Source: UBA1494_A sp963973975 (GTDB taxonomy: Bacteria; Bacteroidota; Bacteroidia; Flavobacteriales_E; Vicingaceae). Taken from it: a stretch of 64,000 nucleotides of DNA. Of the stretch, positions 7,941 to 16,334 are shown in pieces (position 1 is the first letter of the stretch; each line of letters opens with the position of its first letter). The notes under the pieces are model-generated. The model worked only from the letters and a program-made list of their open reading frames with translations, was not told the origin of the DNA and did no database searches. The position numbers and the translations under genes were made by a program. The stretch is from assembly GCA_963973975.1 (NCBI GenBank), contig CAXBCF010000007.1:56893-120892 (forward strand), written 5' to 3'.

Positions 7941-8552
7941 TTATAAACCAATTCCAAAACCTATTCTAATAACAGGATTGGTATATGGAGTGTTGATGTC
8001 ATCATTTAAATTATAGAGTATTAAGATACTCGCAAATGAGTTTCCACCTAGTGATGATCGATACCCACCTCCAACAAAAAAGCTGGTTATGTTGATTCTA
8101 TCTTCAAGATCATAGTCTCTTTGTAAATTTAAAACTTCGAGTTCTACATGAGCTAAAAAATTTTCTAAAATCAAGTATTGGGAGAAAACATTGCCTCCAT
8201 AAATGTTATCCTTAAACTCAAGACCTGGAATTTTGCTTTCAAAATACATGTATCTTCCTCCGATACCACTTAACAGTCTATCGGTTAGCATGTAGCCTAC
8301 AGTAGGTGAAATGTCAACGAGAGTAATGTCTCCAAATTGCAAACCAAAACCTCCTCCAACAATTACCCGATCCATTTGAAAGCCCTTTTTTTTCTTTTTC
8401 TGAGGCTTGTTGAATTCATACTCATTTTCTTTTGCTTGGCTGTATCCATTTACTTGAATAAATGAAAAGCAAAGCACAAATAGCACTTGCATAAGAAAGC
8501 GAATAGATTTAGCATTGAGTTTGCCCCTTTGTCTATTTATTAGTCCATTCAT
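7941..8552 (-). CDS. Small outer-membrane beta-barrel protein, function unknown
   Basis: 203 residues. A hydrophobic segment at ~21-34 followed by 'NGYSQ' looks like a signal peptide; an internal ATG at residue 21 is an alternative start but would remove the positive n-region. After a lysine-rich patch ('PQKKKKKGFQ') come alternating amphipathic strands with a glycine-rich pattern ('VIVGGGFGLQFGD', 'FFVGGGYRSSLGG') and a C-terminal strand 'IRIGFGIGL'. This is the layout of small 8-strand outer-membrane barrels common in Bacteroidota. I do not recognise the family and assign no function. It is divergently placed from the two-component genes at 8642. Confidence 0.65.
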   Translation of the reverse strand: MNGLINRQRGKLNAKSIRFLMQVLFVLCFSFIQVNGYSQAKENEYEFNKPQKKKKKGFQMDRVIVGGGFGLQFGDITLVDISPTVGYMLTDRLLSGIGGRYMYFESKIPGLEFKDNIYGGNVFSQYLILENFLAHVELEVLNLQRDYDLEDRINITSFFVGGGYRSSLGGNSFASILILYNLNDDINTPYTNPVIRIGFGIGL

Positions 8553-8641
8553 GTAAAATACAGTATCATTGGATGAAGTAATTTCTTATTTTCGAATAAG
8601 TTTAGAATTAGCTAAAAAAACGCTAATTCAGAGGTAAAATT

Positions 8642-9748
8642 ATGACTTTAATACAAAAGACAAGTAATTTATCAGAATCTAGGAAGTATCAATTGTATTG
8701 GTTGACTCAATGCTTTGGATGGTTGGCCTACGTGATATTAATTTGGTTAATTAATCGCTTAGATGATTCGGATACGAATGCTATTTTTTATTATAATTTA
8801 TTGACAACATATCTGTTAGGAATTTTTTTATCACACCTTTATCGCTTATTGATTTTAAAAAGAAACTGGTTATTGCTTTCTATTCCTGCAATTGTTCCAA
8901 GAATTATAATCGCCTCATTTGTATTTGGATTGTTGTATTACCTTGTTCATAGCTTATTGGGTGAACTGATGCAGTCGGGAATTCTTGAAAGCGTAACTCC
9001 TTTAACAGCATTGTTTTCAGTATTGAATTTAGCAGTAAACTTTACTCTATGGTCGCTTTTATATTTTTTATTCCATTTTATTCAGAATTATCGACAAGAA
9101 GAAATAAAGAATTTGAGGTGGCAGGCTCATAGCAGGGAAGTTGAACTCAATCGTTTAAAATCTCAAATGAATCCACATTTTATATTTAATGCCATGAATA
9201 CAATCAGGGCCTTGGTAGATGAGAATCCAAAAAAGTCTAAGGAAGCAATTACTCAGCTTTCTAATATTTTGAGGAGCTCTATGATGATGGGAAGAAATAA
9301 AGTAATTCCTCTTTTTGAAGAAATGCAGTTAGTTCGAGATTATTTAAACATTGAGAAAGTTCGATTTGAAGAACGCTTACAGGTAGAAATTGATATTCCG
9401 GAAAGCTTAGAAAGGCATCTTGTTCCTCCATTAATCATTCAAACACTGGTTGAAAATTCAATTAAACATGGAATTAGTAAGCTACCACAAGGCGGAAAGC
9501 TGAAGTTAAGTGTAGAAAAAAATGACAATGGGATTCGAGTACTCATCGAAAATGATGGAACAATAGAACATGATGAAAATAAGGCTAAAGGTTTTGGAAT
9601 TATCAATAGTCAAGAGCGCCTTAAATTGTTGTATGGAGATCGGGCGAGTTTGAGTATTAAAGAACTTTCATTTAACAAAGTTCAAGCTGTTCTAGAGATT
9701 CCCAAAAAGCCAAAAAAAAATTTCTTAGACCTAAATAAAAATTATTAA
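8642..9748 (+). CDS. LytS/YehU-type sensor histidine kinase
   Basis: 368 residues. Four predicted membrane helices occupy ~18-155. The histidine-kinase domain follows, with the phospho-acceptor His at about residue 178 in 'QMNPHFIFNAMN' and the ATP-binding N-box 'LVENSIKHGISK' near 265-277, then 'GFGIINSQERL'. It has no extracytoplasmic sensor domain, so the signal is probably sensed in or at the membrane. It is transcribed with the LytTR regulator 10 bases downstream. The target genes and signal cannot be deduced from the sequence. Confidence 0.9.
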   Translation: MTLIQKTSNLSESRKYQLYWLTQCFGWLAYVILIWLINRLDDSDTNAIFYYNLLTTYLLGIFLSHLYRLLILKRNWLLLSIPAIVPRIIIASFVFGLLYYLVHSLLGELMQSGILESVTPLTALFSVLNLAVNFTLWSLLYFLFHFIQNYRQEEIKNLRWQAHSREVELNRLKSQMNPHFIFNAMNTIRALVDENPKKSKEAITQLSNILRSSMMMGRNKVIPLFEEMQLVRDYLNIEKVRFEERLQVEIDIPESLERHLVPPLIIQTLVENSIKHGISKLPQGGKLKLSVEKNDNGIRVLIENDGTIEHDENKAKGFGIINSQERLKLLYGDRASLSIKELSFNKVQAVLEIPKKPKKNFLDLNKNY

Positions 9749-9758
9749 AAATACAGTT

Positions 9759-10499
9759 ATGAAAGCCATAGTAATTGACGATGAACGATTAGCGCGACAA
9801 GAGTTAATGGGATTACTTAAGAGTTTTGAAGACATTAAAGTTGTTGCAGAGAGCCATAATGCAGAACATGCTAAAAAGAAAATTGAGCAATTGAAACCGG
9901 ACTTAATATTCTTGGACATACAGATGCCCGGTAAAAATGGATTTGATTTATTGGAAGATTTAGAATTTATTCCTCAAGTAATTTTCACTACTGCTTATGA
10001 CGAATATGCCTTAAAAGCTTTTGAAGTAAATGCACTCGACTACCTTCTAAAGCCTATTGAAGAAGTTCGGTTGGAAGCATGTATTAAAAAAGTTCGTCTA
10101 ACTATTGCTTCTAATGATCATGTTAATGAAATTGAATCTGATAGTCGCTCAAAAGAAGGTTTTTTAGGAGTAGATGATCAAGTGTTTGTAAAAGATGGCG
10201 AAAGATGTTGGTTCGTAAAATTGAATCAAATTGGTGTTTTTGAGTCGGAAGGAAATTATGTGAAAGTTTATTTTGATAAATTTAAGCCATTGATATTAAA
10301 ATCATTAAATAGTTTAGAAGAGCGTTTAGATCCTGCCGTTTTTTTCAGAGCAAATAGAAAATTTATCATCAATTTAGAGTGGGTCGAGAGCATTGAAAAT
10401 TGGTTCAATGGAGGCTTAAAAGTTGTTTTGAAAGATGGTAAAGAAGTAGAGATTTCACGAAGACAAGCAACAAAATTCAAGGAATTGAAGAGTCTATAA
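9759..10499 (+). CDS. LytTR-family response regulator
   Basis: 246 residues. An N-terminal receiver domain (~1-120) has acidic residues 'DDE' at 7-9, phosphorylation site D53 in 'IFLDIQMPG', and the conserved Lys in 'LLKPI'. A LytTR DNA-binding domain (~150-246) has the typical 'ESEGNYVKVYF', 'FFRANRKFIIN' and 'EISRRQATKFKEL' segments. It is paired with the histidine kinase upstream and is expected to bind direct repeats at target promoters. A divergent barrel gene at 7941-8552 is a possible target only because it is adjacent. Confidence 0.93.
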   Translation: MKAIVIDDERLARQELMGLLKSFEDIKVVAESHNAEHAKKKIEQLKPDLIFLDIQMPGKNGFDLLEDLEFIPQVIFTTAYDEYALKAFEVNALDYLLKPIEEVRLEACIKKVRLTIASNDHVNEIESDSRSKEGFLGVDDQVFVKDGERCWFVKLNQIGVFESEGNYVKVYFDKFKPLILKSLNSLEERLDPAVFFRANRKFIINLEWVESIENWFNGGLKVVLKDGKEVEISRRQATKFKELKSL

Positions 10500-10608
10500 A
10501 ATTTTTATCGAAGATTTCACCTTGTTTGTCTTAATTCTAATTGATTAGCTCGTAATTTCTTTTTTTCATTGGATTCTTTTTTGCAACTTAGCGACTCATT
10601 TTAGTAAA

Positions 10609-11010
10609 ATGCAACAGTTAGAAATTTTACCAACTTATAAATCACCTAAAGTTAACTTCGATCCTCTTTCAGGATTGTTTCAAATTCAAGGGAGTTCTAT
10701 TTTGGTAAATGCTGAAGAATTTTACTCACCCCTTTTGAATTGGATGGATGATTTTATCAAAAACCCAACTTGCAAAGAAGTGAAATTTGTTTTTGACATT
10801 GAATATGTTAATGTTGCTTCAACTAAAAGGTTTATGCTTTTTCTAAATCGACTTGCTATCCTACACGAAAAGGGAGTAAAAGTTACAGTTGATTGGCTTC
10901 ACGATGGAAATGATCAATACATGATTGAAGTTGGTGAAGACCTTTCTCAACTTTTTAAGTTGAATTTCAATTTTGTTGCTCTCGCTAGTTCTGCTGCTCC
11001 AAAAACTTAA
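10609..11010 (+). CDS. SiaC-family regulatory phosphoprotein (DUF1987)
   Basis: 133 residues. The opening 'TYKSPKVNFDPLSGLFQIQGSS' region and the central 'FDIEYVNVASTKRFMLFLNRL' segment fit the DUF1987/SiaC family. In Pseudomonas, SiaC is a small phosphoswitch protein that activates a diguanylate cyclase and is controlled by a kinase/phosphatase pair; the phospho-acceptor is a Thr/Ser in the S-T-K region, present here as 'ASTKRF'. No SiaA, SiaB or SiaD partner is nearby, so the role here is an inference. Its last 26 bases overlap the convergent gene on the minus strand. Confidence 0.8.
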   Translation: MQQLEILPTYKSPKVNFDPLSGLFQIQGSSILVNAEEFYSPLLNWMDDFIKNPTCKEVKFVFDIEYVNVASTKRFMLFLNRLAILHEKGVKVTVDWLHDGNDQYMIEVGEDLSQLFKLNFNFVALASSAAPKT

Positions 11011-11893
11011 TAGTTGGCCATCCGTTTTTCATTACAAATCCACGATCAATTGGTTGTTGTTCATCAATCCACCGAACTATCATAATCTCATTGTTATTGC
11101 TCAAAAACTCACTAACTTTTTCGAATGTTTCTTGAAATTTATATTTCTCCTGTTTGTTGTAGAATGGGTAAATCCAATGCTTTCTCGATGTATGAATTGA
11201 GAAAATATGATTGGAATTGTCAAGCATTTCAAAGTTTTTAAGTTCCATCCACCATCCCATATTTATTGGATTGACTTTTGATTTTTCTTTCCATTCCTTG
11301 AAAGGTAGAAATAAAGAACCTTTCATTAATAACTTTGATTGGAAACTATAAGCTTGAAGCCCAACAGGCAACAATTCCTTGTTTTTTTCGAGAAGTGAGC
11401 ATTGATGAGAAATCATTCGCTCAGTTTTTCTTTTTAGTGAATCTTTAGAACTCGGACCTAAATAAGTGAGTTCATTATTAACATGAGTTTTAAGGTAATA
11501 CTTCAATGCAAATTCCAAGTGATAATCGATTTCATTAGTTAAATCTCTAAATAGAAAATCAACTTCACCGATGGTTTTTGTCTCTTGATTTAGTTGAATG
11601 TTAAAACCATGAAGTTTATAAGCAGGATGGTTTGTCAGATAAAAATGGATTAAACTTTCTGCATACTTTCCAAGAGGTAGAGATTGATGTGATTCGATTT
11701 TTTTTCTTTGAAAACTATTTTCTTTAAGCCAGTCTATCAGTTTTATTACATCTTGATTAAAGTCATAAATAAGAGCATAGGGAAGTTCGCTAAAACTAAT
11801 TTTTTCAGCAAGAATTAGCCAGGCTAAATCTCTAAGTTCAACTTCTTTTAGTTGGTTAATTGTTCGGATTAAGTCATCAAATTTATGGGTCAC
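10985..11893 (-). CDS. DUF1853 family protein
   Basis: 302 residues, no signal peptide or membrane segment. The middle holds 'EVDFLFRD' and 'YHLEFALKYYLK', which fit DUF1853, a family that appears related to the PD-(D/E)xK nuclease fold: the acidic 'E-x-D' and 'E-x-x-x-K' spacings are present. The C-terminal part has many aromatic residues. Catalytic activity has not been shown, to my knowledge, so no function is assigned. The gene overlaps the 3' end of the SiaC gene by 26 bases in a convergent arrangement. Confidence 0.75.
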   Translation of the reverse strand: MTHKFDDLIRTINQLKEVELRDLAWLILAEKISFSELPYALIYDFNQDVIKLIDWLKENSFQRKKIESHQSLPLGKYAESLIHFYLTNHPAYKLHGFNIQLNQETKTIGEVDFLFRDLTNEIDYHLEFALKYYLKTHVNNELTYLGPSSKDSLKRKTERMISHQCSLLEKNKELLPVGLQAYSFQSKLLMKGSLFLPFKEWKEKSKVNPINMGWWMELKNFEMLDNSNHIFSIHTSRKHWIYPFYNKQEKYKFQETFEKVSEFLSNNNEIMIVRWIDEQQPIDRGFVMKNGWPTIKFLEQQN

Positions 11894-11967
11894 TGATTTT
11901 TCATTTATAGTATTCTAATCTAAATATTAATAGCAAATTTGTAAGACAAATCTAATAACAACATTTT

Positions 11968-12531
11968 ATGCTAATTGCTCGAGAAAAGAGAAAATCCAAT
12001 ATTATAGAATACATTCTTTACATGTACCAGATTGAGGCAATTGTTCGCTCTTTTCGTCTTGATATAAATTTGATTGAAACTGCTATTATTAATAATTTCG
12101 AGCAACCAGAAACAGTGAAATTTGAAATCAAAGCTTGGTATGAGGATATAATTGCTCAATTAAGTAGTCCTTCTTTAAAAAGTAAAGGGCACTTGCCAGA
12201 ATTAGAACAATTGAAAGGCGATTTACATGATTTGCATCAAAAATTACTGACTACAATTCAAGACCAAAAATACATTCGTTTGTATGAAAAAGCTAAACCT
12301 GTTTTAGAGGAATTAGCACTCAAGTCCAAAGGTGAGCGAATCAATCATGAAATTGACTTGGCGATTCACGGCTTGTTTGGCTTGCTAATGCTTCGGCTTA
12401 GGAAAGAACACGTAACAACTGTTACCCAAGAAGGCATGGATAAAGTAAGTGCTTTTTTAGCTCATTTAGCCTTTTATTTCCATCAAAGAGAGAAGGGGAA
12501 TTTTAACTTGAGTAAAGCCCAAGAAAACTAG
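11968..12531 (+). CDS. DUF4924 family protein, function unknown
   Basis: 187 residues, mostly helical and soluble. The start 'MLIAREKRKSNIIEYILYMYQ' (written here only as its first part, 'IAREKRKSNIIEYILY') is the family signature, widespread in Bacteroidota and without a known function. No catalytic motif is apparent. The last codons and stop form half of a hairpin terminator shared with the convergent M42 peptidase gene. Confidence 0.8.
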   Translation: MLIAREKRKSNIIEYILYMYQIEAIVRSFRLDINLIETAIINNFEQPETVKFEIKAWYEDIIAQLSSPSLKSKGHLPELEQLKGDLHDLHQKLLTTIQDQKYIRLYEKAKPVLEELALKSKGERINHEIDLAIHGLFGLLMLRLRKEHVTTVTQEGMDKVSAFLAHLAFYFHQREKGNFNLSKAQEN

Positions 12532-12540
12532 GGCTTTACT
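12511..12540. terminator. Bidirectional terminator built into two convergent gene ends
   Basis: AGTAAAGCCC (12511-12520) and GGGCTTTACT (12531-12540) form a perfect 10-bp stem with a 10-base loop. The left arm is coding for the plus-strand gene, whose TAG is at 12529-12531, and the right arm contains the stop of the minus-strand gene (12536-12538). T-runs are short on both sides. Confidence 0.6.
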
Positions 12541-13636
12541 TTAAATAGTTAAAATCATGTCCTTTTTTGATGTTTTTCAGTGTGTTTAAAAGTAAACGAA
12601 TCACATTTTCAACATCGTCCTTGTGAACCATTTCCACAGTTGTGTGCATGTAGCGTAGCGGTAAAGAAATCAACGCGGAAGCAACTCCACCCGTTGCATA
12701 AGCAAAAGCATCGGTATCAGTTCCAGTAATTCTAGAAGCAGCATATCGCTGAAATGGTATTTTTTCTTTTTCGGCAGCAGAAATTATTAACTCTCTTAAA
12801 TTGTTTTGAACTGCAGGCCCATAAGCGATAACAGGACCAGAGCCGCTAGAAAATTCTCCTTGTTCAAGCTTGTCAATCATTGGAGTTTGAGTATCATGGC
12901 ATACATCAGTTATAATTGCCACATTTGGTCGAATGCGTTCAACAATCATCTGAGCACCTCGCAAACCAACTTCTTCTTGAACGGCATTGGTTATGTATAG
13001 TCCGAAAGGGAGTTCATGTTTACTTTCCTTAAGCAATCTGGCAACTTCAGCAATCATAAAACCACCAATTCTATTATCTAAAGCTCTGCCTACATAATAG
13101 TTTTTGTTGAGAATCATGAGTTCATCTTCATAGGTGATGACGCAGCCTACATGAATGCCAAGTTTTTCAACCTCTTCTTTGGTTTTACAACCACAGTCTA
13201 AAAAGATATTATTAGTTTTTGGAGTGCTTTCTGATTTACCTTCAGTGGTATTTCTAGTGTGAATTGCTGGCCATCCAAACACCGCTTTCACGATTCCTTT
13301 TTTGGTGTGAATGTTCACTCTTTTTGAAGGAGCTATCATGTGATCAGATCCACCATTTCTTTTTACGTAAATAAATCCATCTTTGGTAATGTAGTGAACA
13401 TACCAGCTAATTTCATCGGCATGAGCTTCAATCACAACTTTAAATTCTGCTTTTGGGTTAATCACAGCTACCGCAGTTCCATAAGTATCTACAAAATGTT
13501 CGTCAACAAATGGACGAATGTAATTTAACCAAATCTTTTGACCCTCACTTTCATACCCTGTGGGTGAAGCATTGTTGAGGTATTCAAATAAGAATTTTTC
13601 TGAATTTTTTGTTATGATAGATTGCTTTTTAGCCAT
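12536..13636 (-). CDS. M42-family metalloaminopeptidase
   Basis: 366 residues from the ATG at 13636; an upstream in-frame start (13690) would add 18 residues of poor similarity. The family folds as a dimetal aminopeptidase that assembles into large tetrahedral particles and trims peptides in the cytoplasm. Metal and catalytic residues are seen as His/Asp in 'IEAHADEI', Asp in 'GRALDNRIGG', Glu-Glu in 'AVQEEVGLRG', Asp in 'ITDVCHDT' and His in 'RYMHTTVEMVH'. Some family members are cellulases or deblocking peptidases, so the exact substrate is open. Confidence 0.9.
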   Translation of the reverse strand: MAKKQSIITKNSEKFLFEYLNNASPTGYESEGQKIWLNYIRPFVDEHFVDTYGTAVAVINPKAEFKVVIEAHADEISWYVHYITKDGFIYVKRNGGSDHMIAPSKRVNIHTKKGIVKAVFGWPAIHTRNTTEGKSESTPKTNNIFLDCGCKTKEEVEKLGIHVGCVITYEDELMILNKNYYVGRALDNRIGGFMIAEVARLLKESKHELPFGLYITNAVQEEVGLRGAQMIVERIRPNVAIITDVCHDTQTPMIDKLEQGEFSSGSGPVIAYGPAVQNNLRELIISAAEKEKIPFQRYAASRITGTDTDAFAYATGGVASALISLPLRYMHTTVEMVHKDDVENVIRLLLNTLKNIKKGHDFNYLK

Positions 13637-13743
13637 ATGTTTGTGATTTTGAACTGCAAAGATAAATGAAAGTATTCTTGTTTTGAGCAACTTATCAATT
13701 TTCTATTTGTTCTATTTTAAATATATATTATTTTTTTACTTCA

Positions 13744-14343
13744 ATGTCAATTATCAACCGTTTGTTAAAAGAGTTATTTCCTGAAAAACCTGAATCCACT
13801 AAAGGCTTGAAAGAAGTGTTAGTGCGCGAAATGATTCAACGCAATCAGCGTTTTTTAGATGGGTACAAACAATGGATAAAAGAGGAAATGCATTTTGGTT
13901 TATTAAATCACCTTCAGGAAAGTCGTTTGTTATCAGATAATTTAATGGACTCTCAAGTAAATTTTTTCACTCATTCTGAGGCTGCTTCATCTGGTGTTTA
14001 TTTTCACGGAGAAAGACCTTGGAACTCGAGTGATTATGCCTTTTTAATTCACTATTTCATTGAACAATTAGCAAGTCTCGATTATTATTCAAATAATACC
14101 AAAAGGGAAGTGGTTGAAGAAGAAGGACATTTAAAAACGGTAGAACGCTTTTATTTAAAACCAGGTTTAAAATATAGAAGAGAAGTGCCATACAATCAAC
14201 TTTTTGGAAATGTGTTAATTGAGCACCGGCAGTTGGAAGATGAAACTGTCTTGGTGAAGCTAATGGCGAATACTTACAATGATCGAAACTTTAAAAAACC
14301 CTACGATTTTGAGGACTTGTTAGATAAATTATTGGTAGTTTAA
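13744..14343 (+). CDS. Unrecognised protein, partner of the kinase-like gene downstream
   Basis: 199 residues, no signal peptide or membrane segment. The first ~60 residues are helical and rich in Lys, Arg and Gln; the centre is aromatic ('GVYFHGERPWNSSDYAFLIH'), and the final part alternates charged and hydrophobic residues with a 'KPYDFEDLLDKLLVV' end. I do not recognise the family. It sits 4 bases before the kinase-like gene, so the two are almost certainly one transcript and their products may act together. No catalytic motif is evident; a substrate, adaptor or regulatory subunit are all possible. Confidence 0.7.
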   Translation: MSIINRLLKELFPEKPESTKGLKEVLVREMIQRNQRFLDGYKQWIKEEMHFGLLNHLQESRLLSDNLMDSQVNFFTHSEAASSGVYFHGERPWNSSDYAFLIHYFIEQLASLDYYSNNTKREVVEEEGHLKTVERFYLKPGLKYRREVPYNQLFGNVLIEHRQLEDETVLVKLMANTYNDRNFKKPYDFEDLLDKLLVV

Positions 14344-14347
14344 CAGC

Positions 14348-15394
14348 ATGAATACCATTTCAAAAAAGAAAATTCATTATCCTATAAAACCTCCTTTACG
14401 GAAATATTTAAAAAATTATTCTCGCGAAATGAGGCTTCCAATTGGGTACAGTGATCTAGATCACTATGAAAATGGCTTACCGCTTTTTGATAAAGATGGC
14501 AAAGACACACTCTGGGAAACTGTTTATTACAGTCAATCGGAAATGGAGGAAATTAATGCTGCATTATGTAGCGTTTATGCGCAATTGAAAACTGAAGGTG
14601 ATGTTTCTGTTATGGAACACCTTTATGTCAATCGAATTGATTTTTGTCCTTTTGGAAACTCGAAACCGTTTAGAATTAGAATTACTAATAAATTCAATGA
14701 TAATTACGATTACTTCTACGTGAAAAAAGCAGACTCTTCAAGAATTTATGGTTTGGAGTTAGAGCATATTTTGTCTCCCAATCGAATTAGTTATATTGTA
14801 GATGGAAATACGATTATTGAAGACCATATTGCCGGAATACCTGGTGATGCCTTTATTAAAAGTTGGTTAGACGATGAGCAATTAAACAAAACACGTTTAG
14901 CAAAAGAGTTTGTAAAGTTTAATGAAAGGTGTTTTGTGCGACTTTTAGGAGACATGCGCTCGTATAATTATGTGGTTGACATTACTCCGGATTTTGATGA
15001 TATTCAGTACAGAATTCGAGCAATTGATTTTGACCAGCAAACTTATGAAGGCAATAAATCCATGTATTTGCCGCAATTTTTTAAAGACAATAATCCCATC
15101 ATAGAGTTTTGTACTAACTTATTAAATCCTGAAACCATTCGTCAATATCAAAAAGAAGAGCGGGCAATGATTGCTAATAGGATTAAAGTTTCTCGCTATC
15201 GCTTAAAGGATTTATCGGATTGCATGGAAAATGATGAAATTAGTCAGCCAGAAAAAGTAAATCAATTAAAAAGTGAGTTGGCTGAGCATTTTCAGGAACC
15301 TGCTTTTTTGGATTGTGAAAGCATGGGAGAAATTCTGAGAACTCGATTATTTATTTTGCTCTACAATAATCGAGAAGCATTTACTAACGACTAG
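14348..15394 (+). CDS. Putative atypical kinase-fold protein (APH/HipA-like landmarks)
   Basis: 348 residues, soluble. Kinase landmarks appear in order: a lysine pair K126/K127 in 'YFYVKKAD' (beta-3 Lys position), a Glu in 'GLELEHIL' (~137-139, helix C position), a hinge-like 'IIEDHIAGIPG' (~156-166), a catalytic loop 'LLGDMRSYNYVVD' with D202 and N207 at the canonical five-residue spacing, and a metal-binding 'AIDFDQQ' with D227. This resembles aminoglycoside-phosphotransferase-like folds, with the usual loop His replaced by Leu. The fold is an inference from motifs alone. Substrate unknown. It overlaps the convergent dehydrogenase gene by 11 bases and is tightly linked to the gene at 13744. 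Confidence 0.55.
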   Translation: MNTISKKKIHYPIKPPLRKYLKNYSREMRLPIGYSDLDHYENGLPLFDKDGKDTLWETVYYSQSEMEEINAALCSVYAQLKTEGDVSVMEHLYVNRIDFCPFGNSKPFRIRITNKFNDNYDYFYVKKADSSRIYGLELEHILSPNRISYIVDGNTIIEDHIAGIPGDAFIKSWLDDEQLNKTRLAKEFVKFNERCFVRLLGDMRSYNYVVDITPDFDDIQYRIRAIDFDQQTYEGNKSMYLPQFFKDNNPIIEFCTNLLNPETIRQYQKEERAMIANRIKVSRYRLKDLSDCMENDEISQPEKVNQLKSELAEHFQEPAFLDCESMGEILRTRLFILLYNNREAFTND

Positions 15395-16334
15395 GGTAGT
15401 TCTCAAGTATTTTATTGGCTAAAACTTCAGAGAGTTTAAAATAAGACTCCTTCGTCCAACCTGCTACATGGGGGCTTAAGATAACCTTTGAAGATTTTCG
15501 CAAATACTGAAAAGCTTCGGGTAACTCAGCTGCGTTTAGACTTTCAAAAGAGGTTTTTTCATATTCCAAAACATCTAAACAAGCGCCTAAAATTTTTCCA
15601 GACTTTAAGCCATCAACTAAGTCAGAAGTCACTAAATTTTTTCCTCTCGCAGTGTTTATTAAGTAGATGGAGTGTTTGAATTTATTTAGAAAAGTATGAT
15701 TGACTATTCTGTTTGTTTCTTCTGTTAGTGGAAGGTGAATGCTAAGAATCTCTGTTTCTTCAAAAAGCTGCTCAAGTGTCACCTCCTTTACAAGTGCATC
15801 AGAAAAATCTGATTTGTATTTATCGTAGGCAATCGTTTTAACTCCAAAGCCCTGTAATCGTTCAGCAAAAGCTTTTCCCATAAAACCATAACCCAATATG
15901 CCAACTTTTTTTCCTTTGAGCTCAACCCCGCGATTTTCTTCCCGCAACCATTTCCCTTCTCGCACTTCTCGGTCAGCTTTGTTAAGTTGATTGAAAAGAC
16001 TCAAAAGCATGCCGATGCAATGCTCCGCAACTGCATCTCGATTTCCCTCTGGAGAGTTAAAACAACTAATGCCCCTTTTTTTAGCTTCAGCGACATCAAT
16101 ATTCTCCATGCCTGCTCCCGAACGGGCAATCCATTTTAAATTGGGTGCTGCATCAAAAACTTCAAGATCAAATTTGAATTTGCTGCGAATCACTGCTCCT
16201 TCATAATTTTTTAGAATGGTTATAATGAATTCTCTATTGAGTTCGTTTTTCCAATCACATTCATATCCTGCTTGTTCTAGTTTTTCAAATAAAACAGGAT
16301 GAACGCTGTCTATAAAAATTACTTTAGGTTTCAC
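15384..16334 (-). CDS. D-isomer 2-hydroxyacid dehydrogenase, NAD(P)-dependent
   Basis: 316 residues. The Rossmann motif is 'GILGYGFMGKAFAERL' and the catalytic triad is Arg in 'INTARGKN', Glu in 'CLDVLEYE' and His in 'LSPHVAGWT'. It resembles phosphoglycerate dehydrogenase but lacks the C-terminal ACT domain, so it may oxidise 3-phosphoglycerate or reduce glyoxylate/hydroxypyruvate. The start is GTG and shares its first base with the TAG stop of mgtE (TAGTG), a clear sign of translational coupling. No serine-synthesis genes are adjacent. Confidence 0.88.
   Translation of the reverse strand: MKPKVIFIDSVHPVLFEKLEQAGYECDWKNELNREFIITILKNYEGAVIRSKFKFDLEVFDAAPNLKWIARSGAGMENIDVAEAKKRGISCFNSPEGNRDAVAEHCIGMLLSLFNQLNKADREVREGKWLREENRGVELKGKKVGILGYGFMGKAFAERLQGFGVKTIAYDKYKSDFSDALVKEVTLEQLFEETEILSIHLPLTEETNRIVNHTFLNKFKHSIYLINTARGKNLVTSDLVDGLKSGKILGACLDVLEYEKTSFESLNAAELPEAFQYLRKSSKVILSPHVAGWTKESYFKLSEVLANKILENYPSR

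Noticed and set aside
10609..15394. Defence island
   Set aside because: DUF1853 has a possible nuclease fold and a kinase-like gene is near, but the intervening genes are housekeeping types and there is no mobile-element or composition signal.
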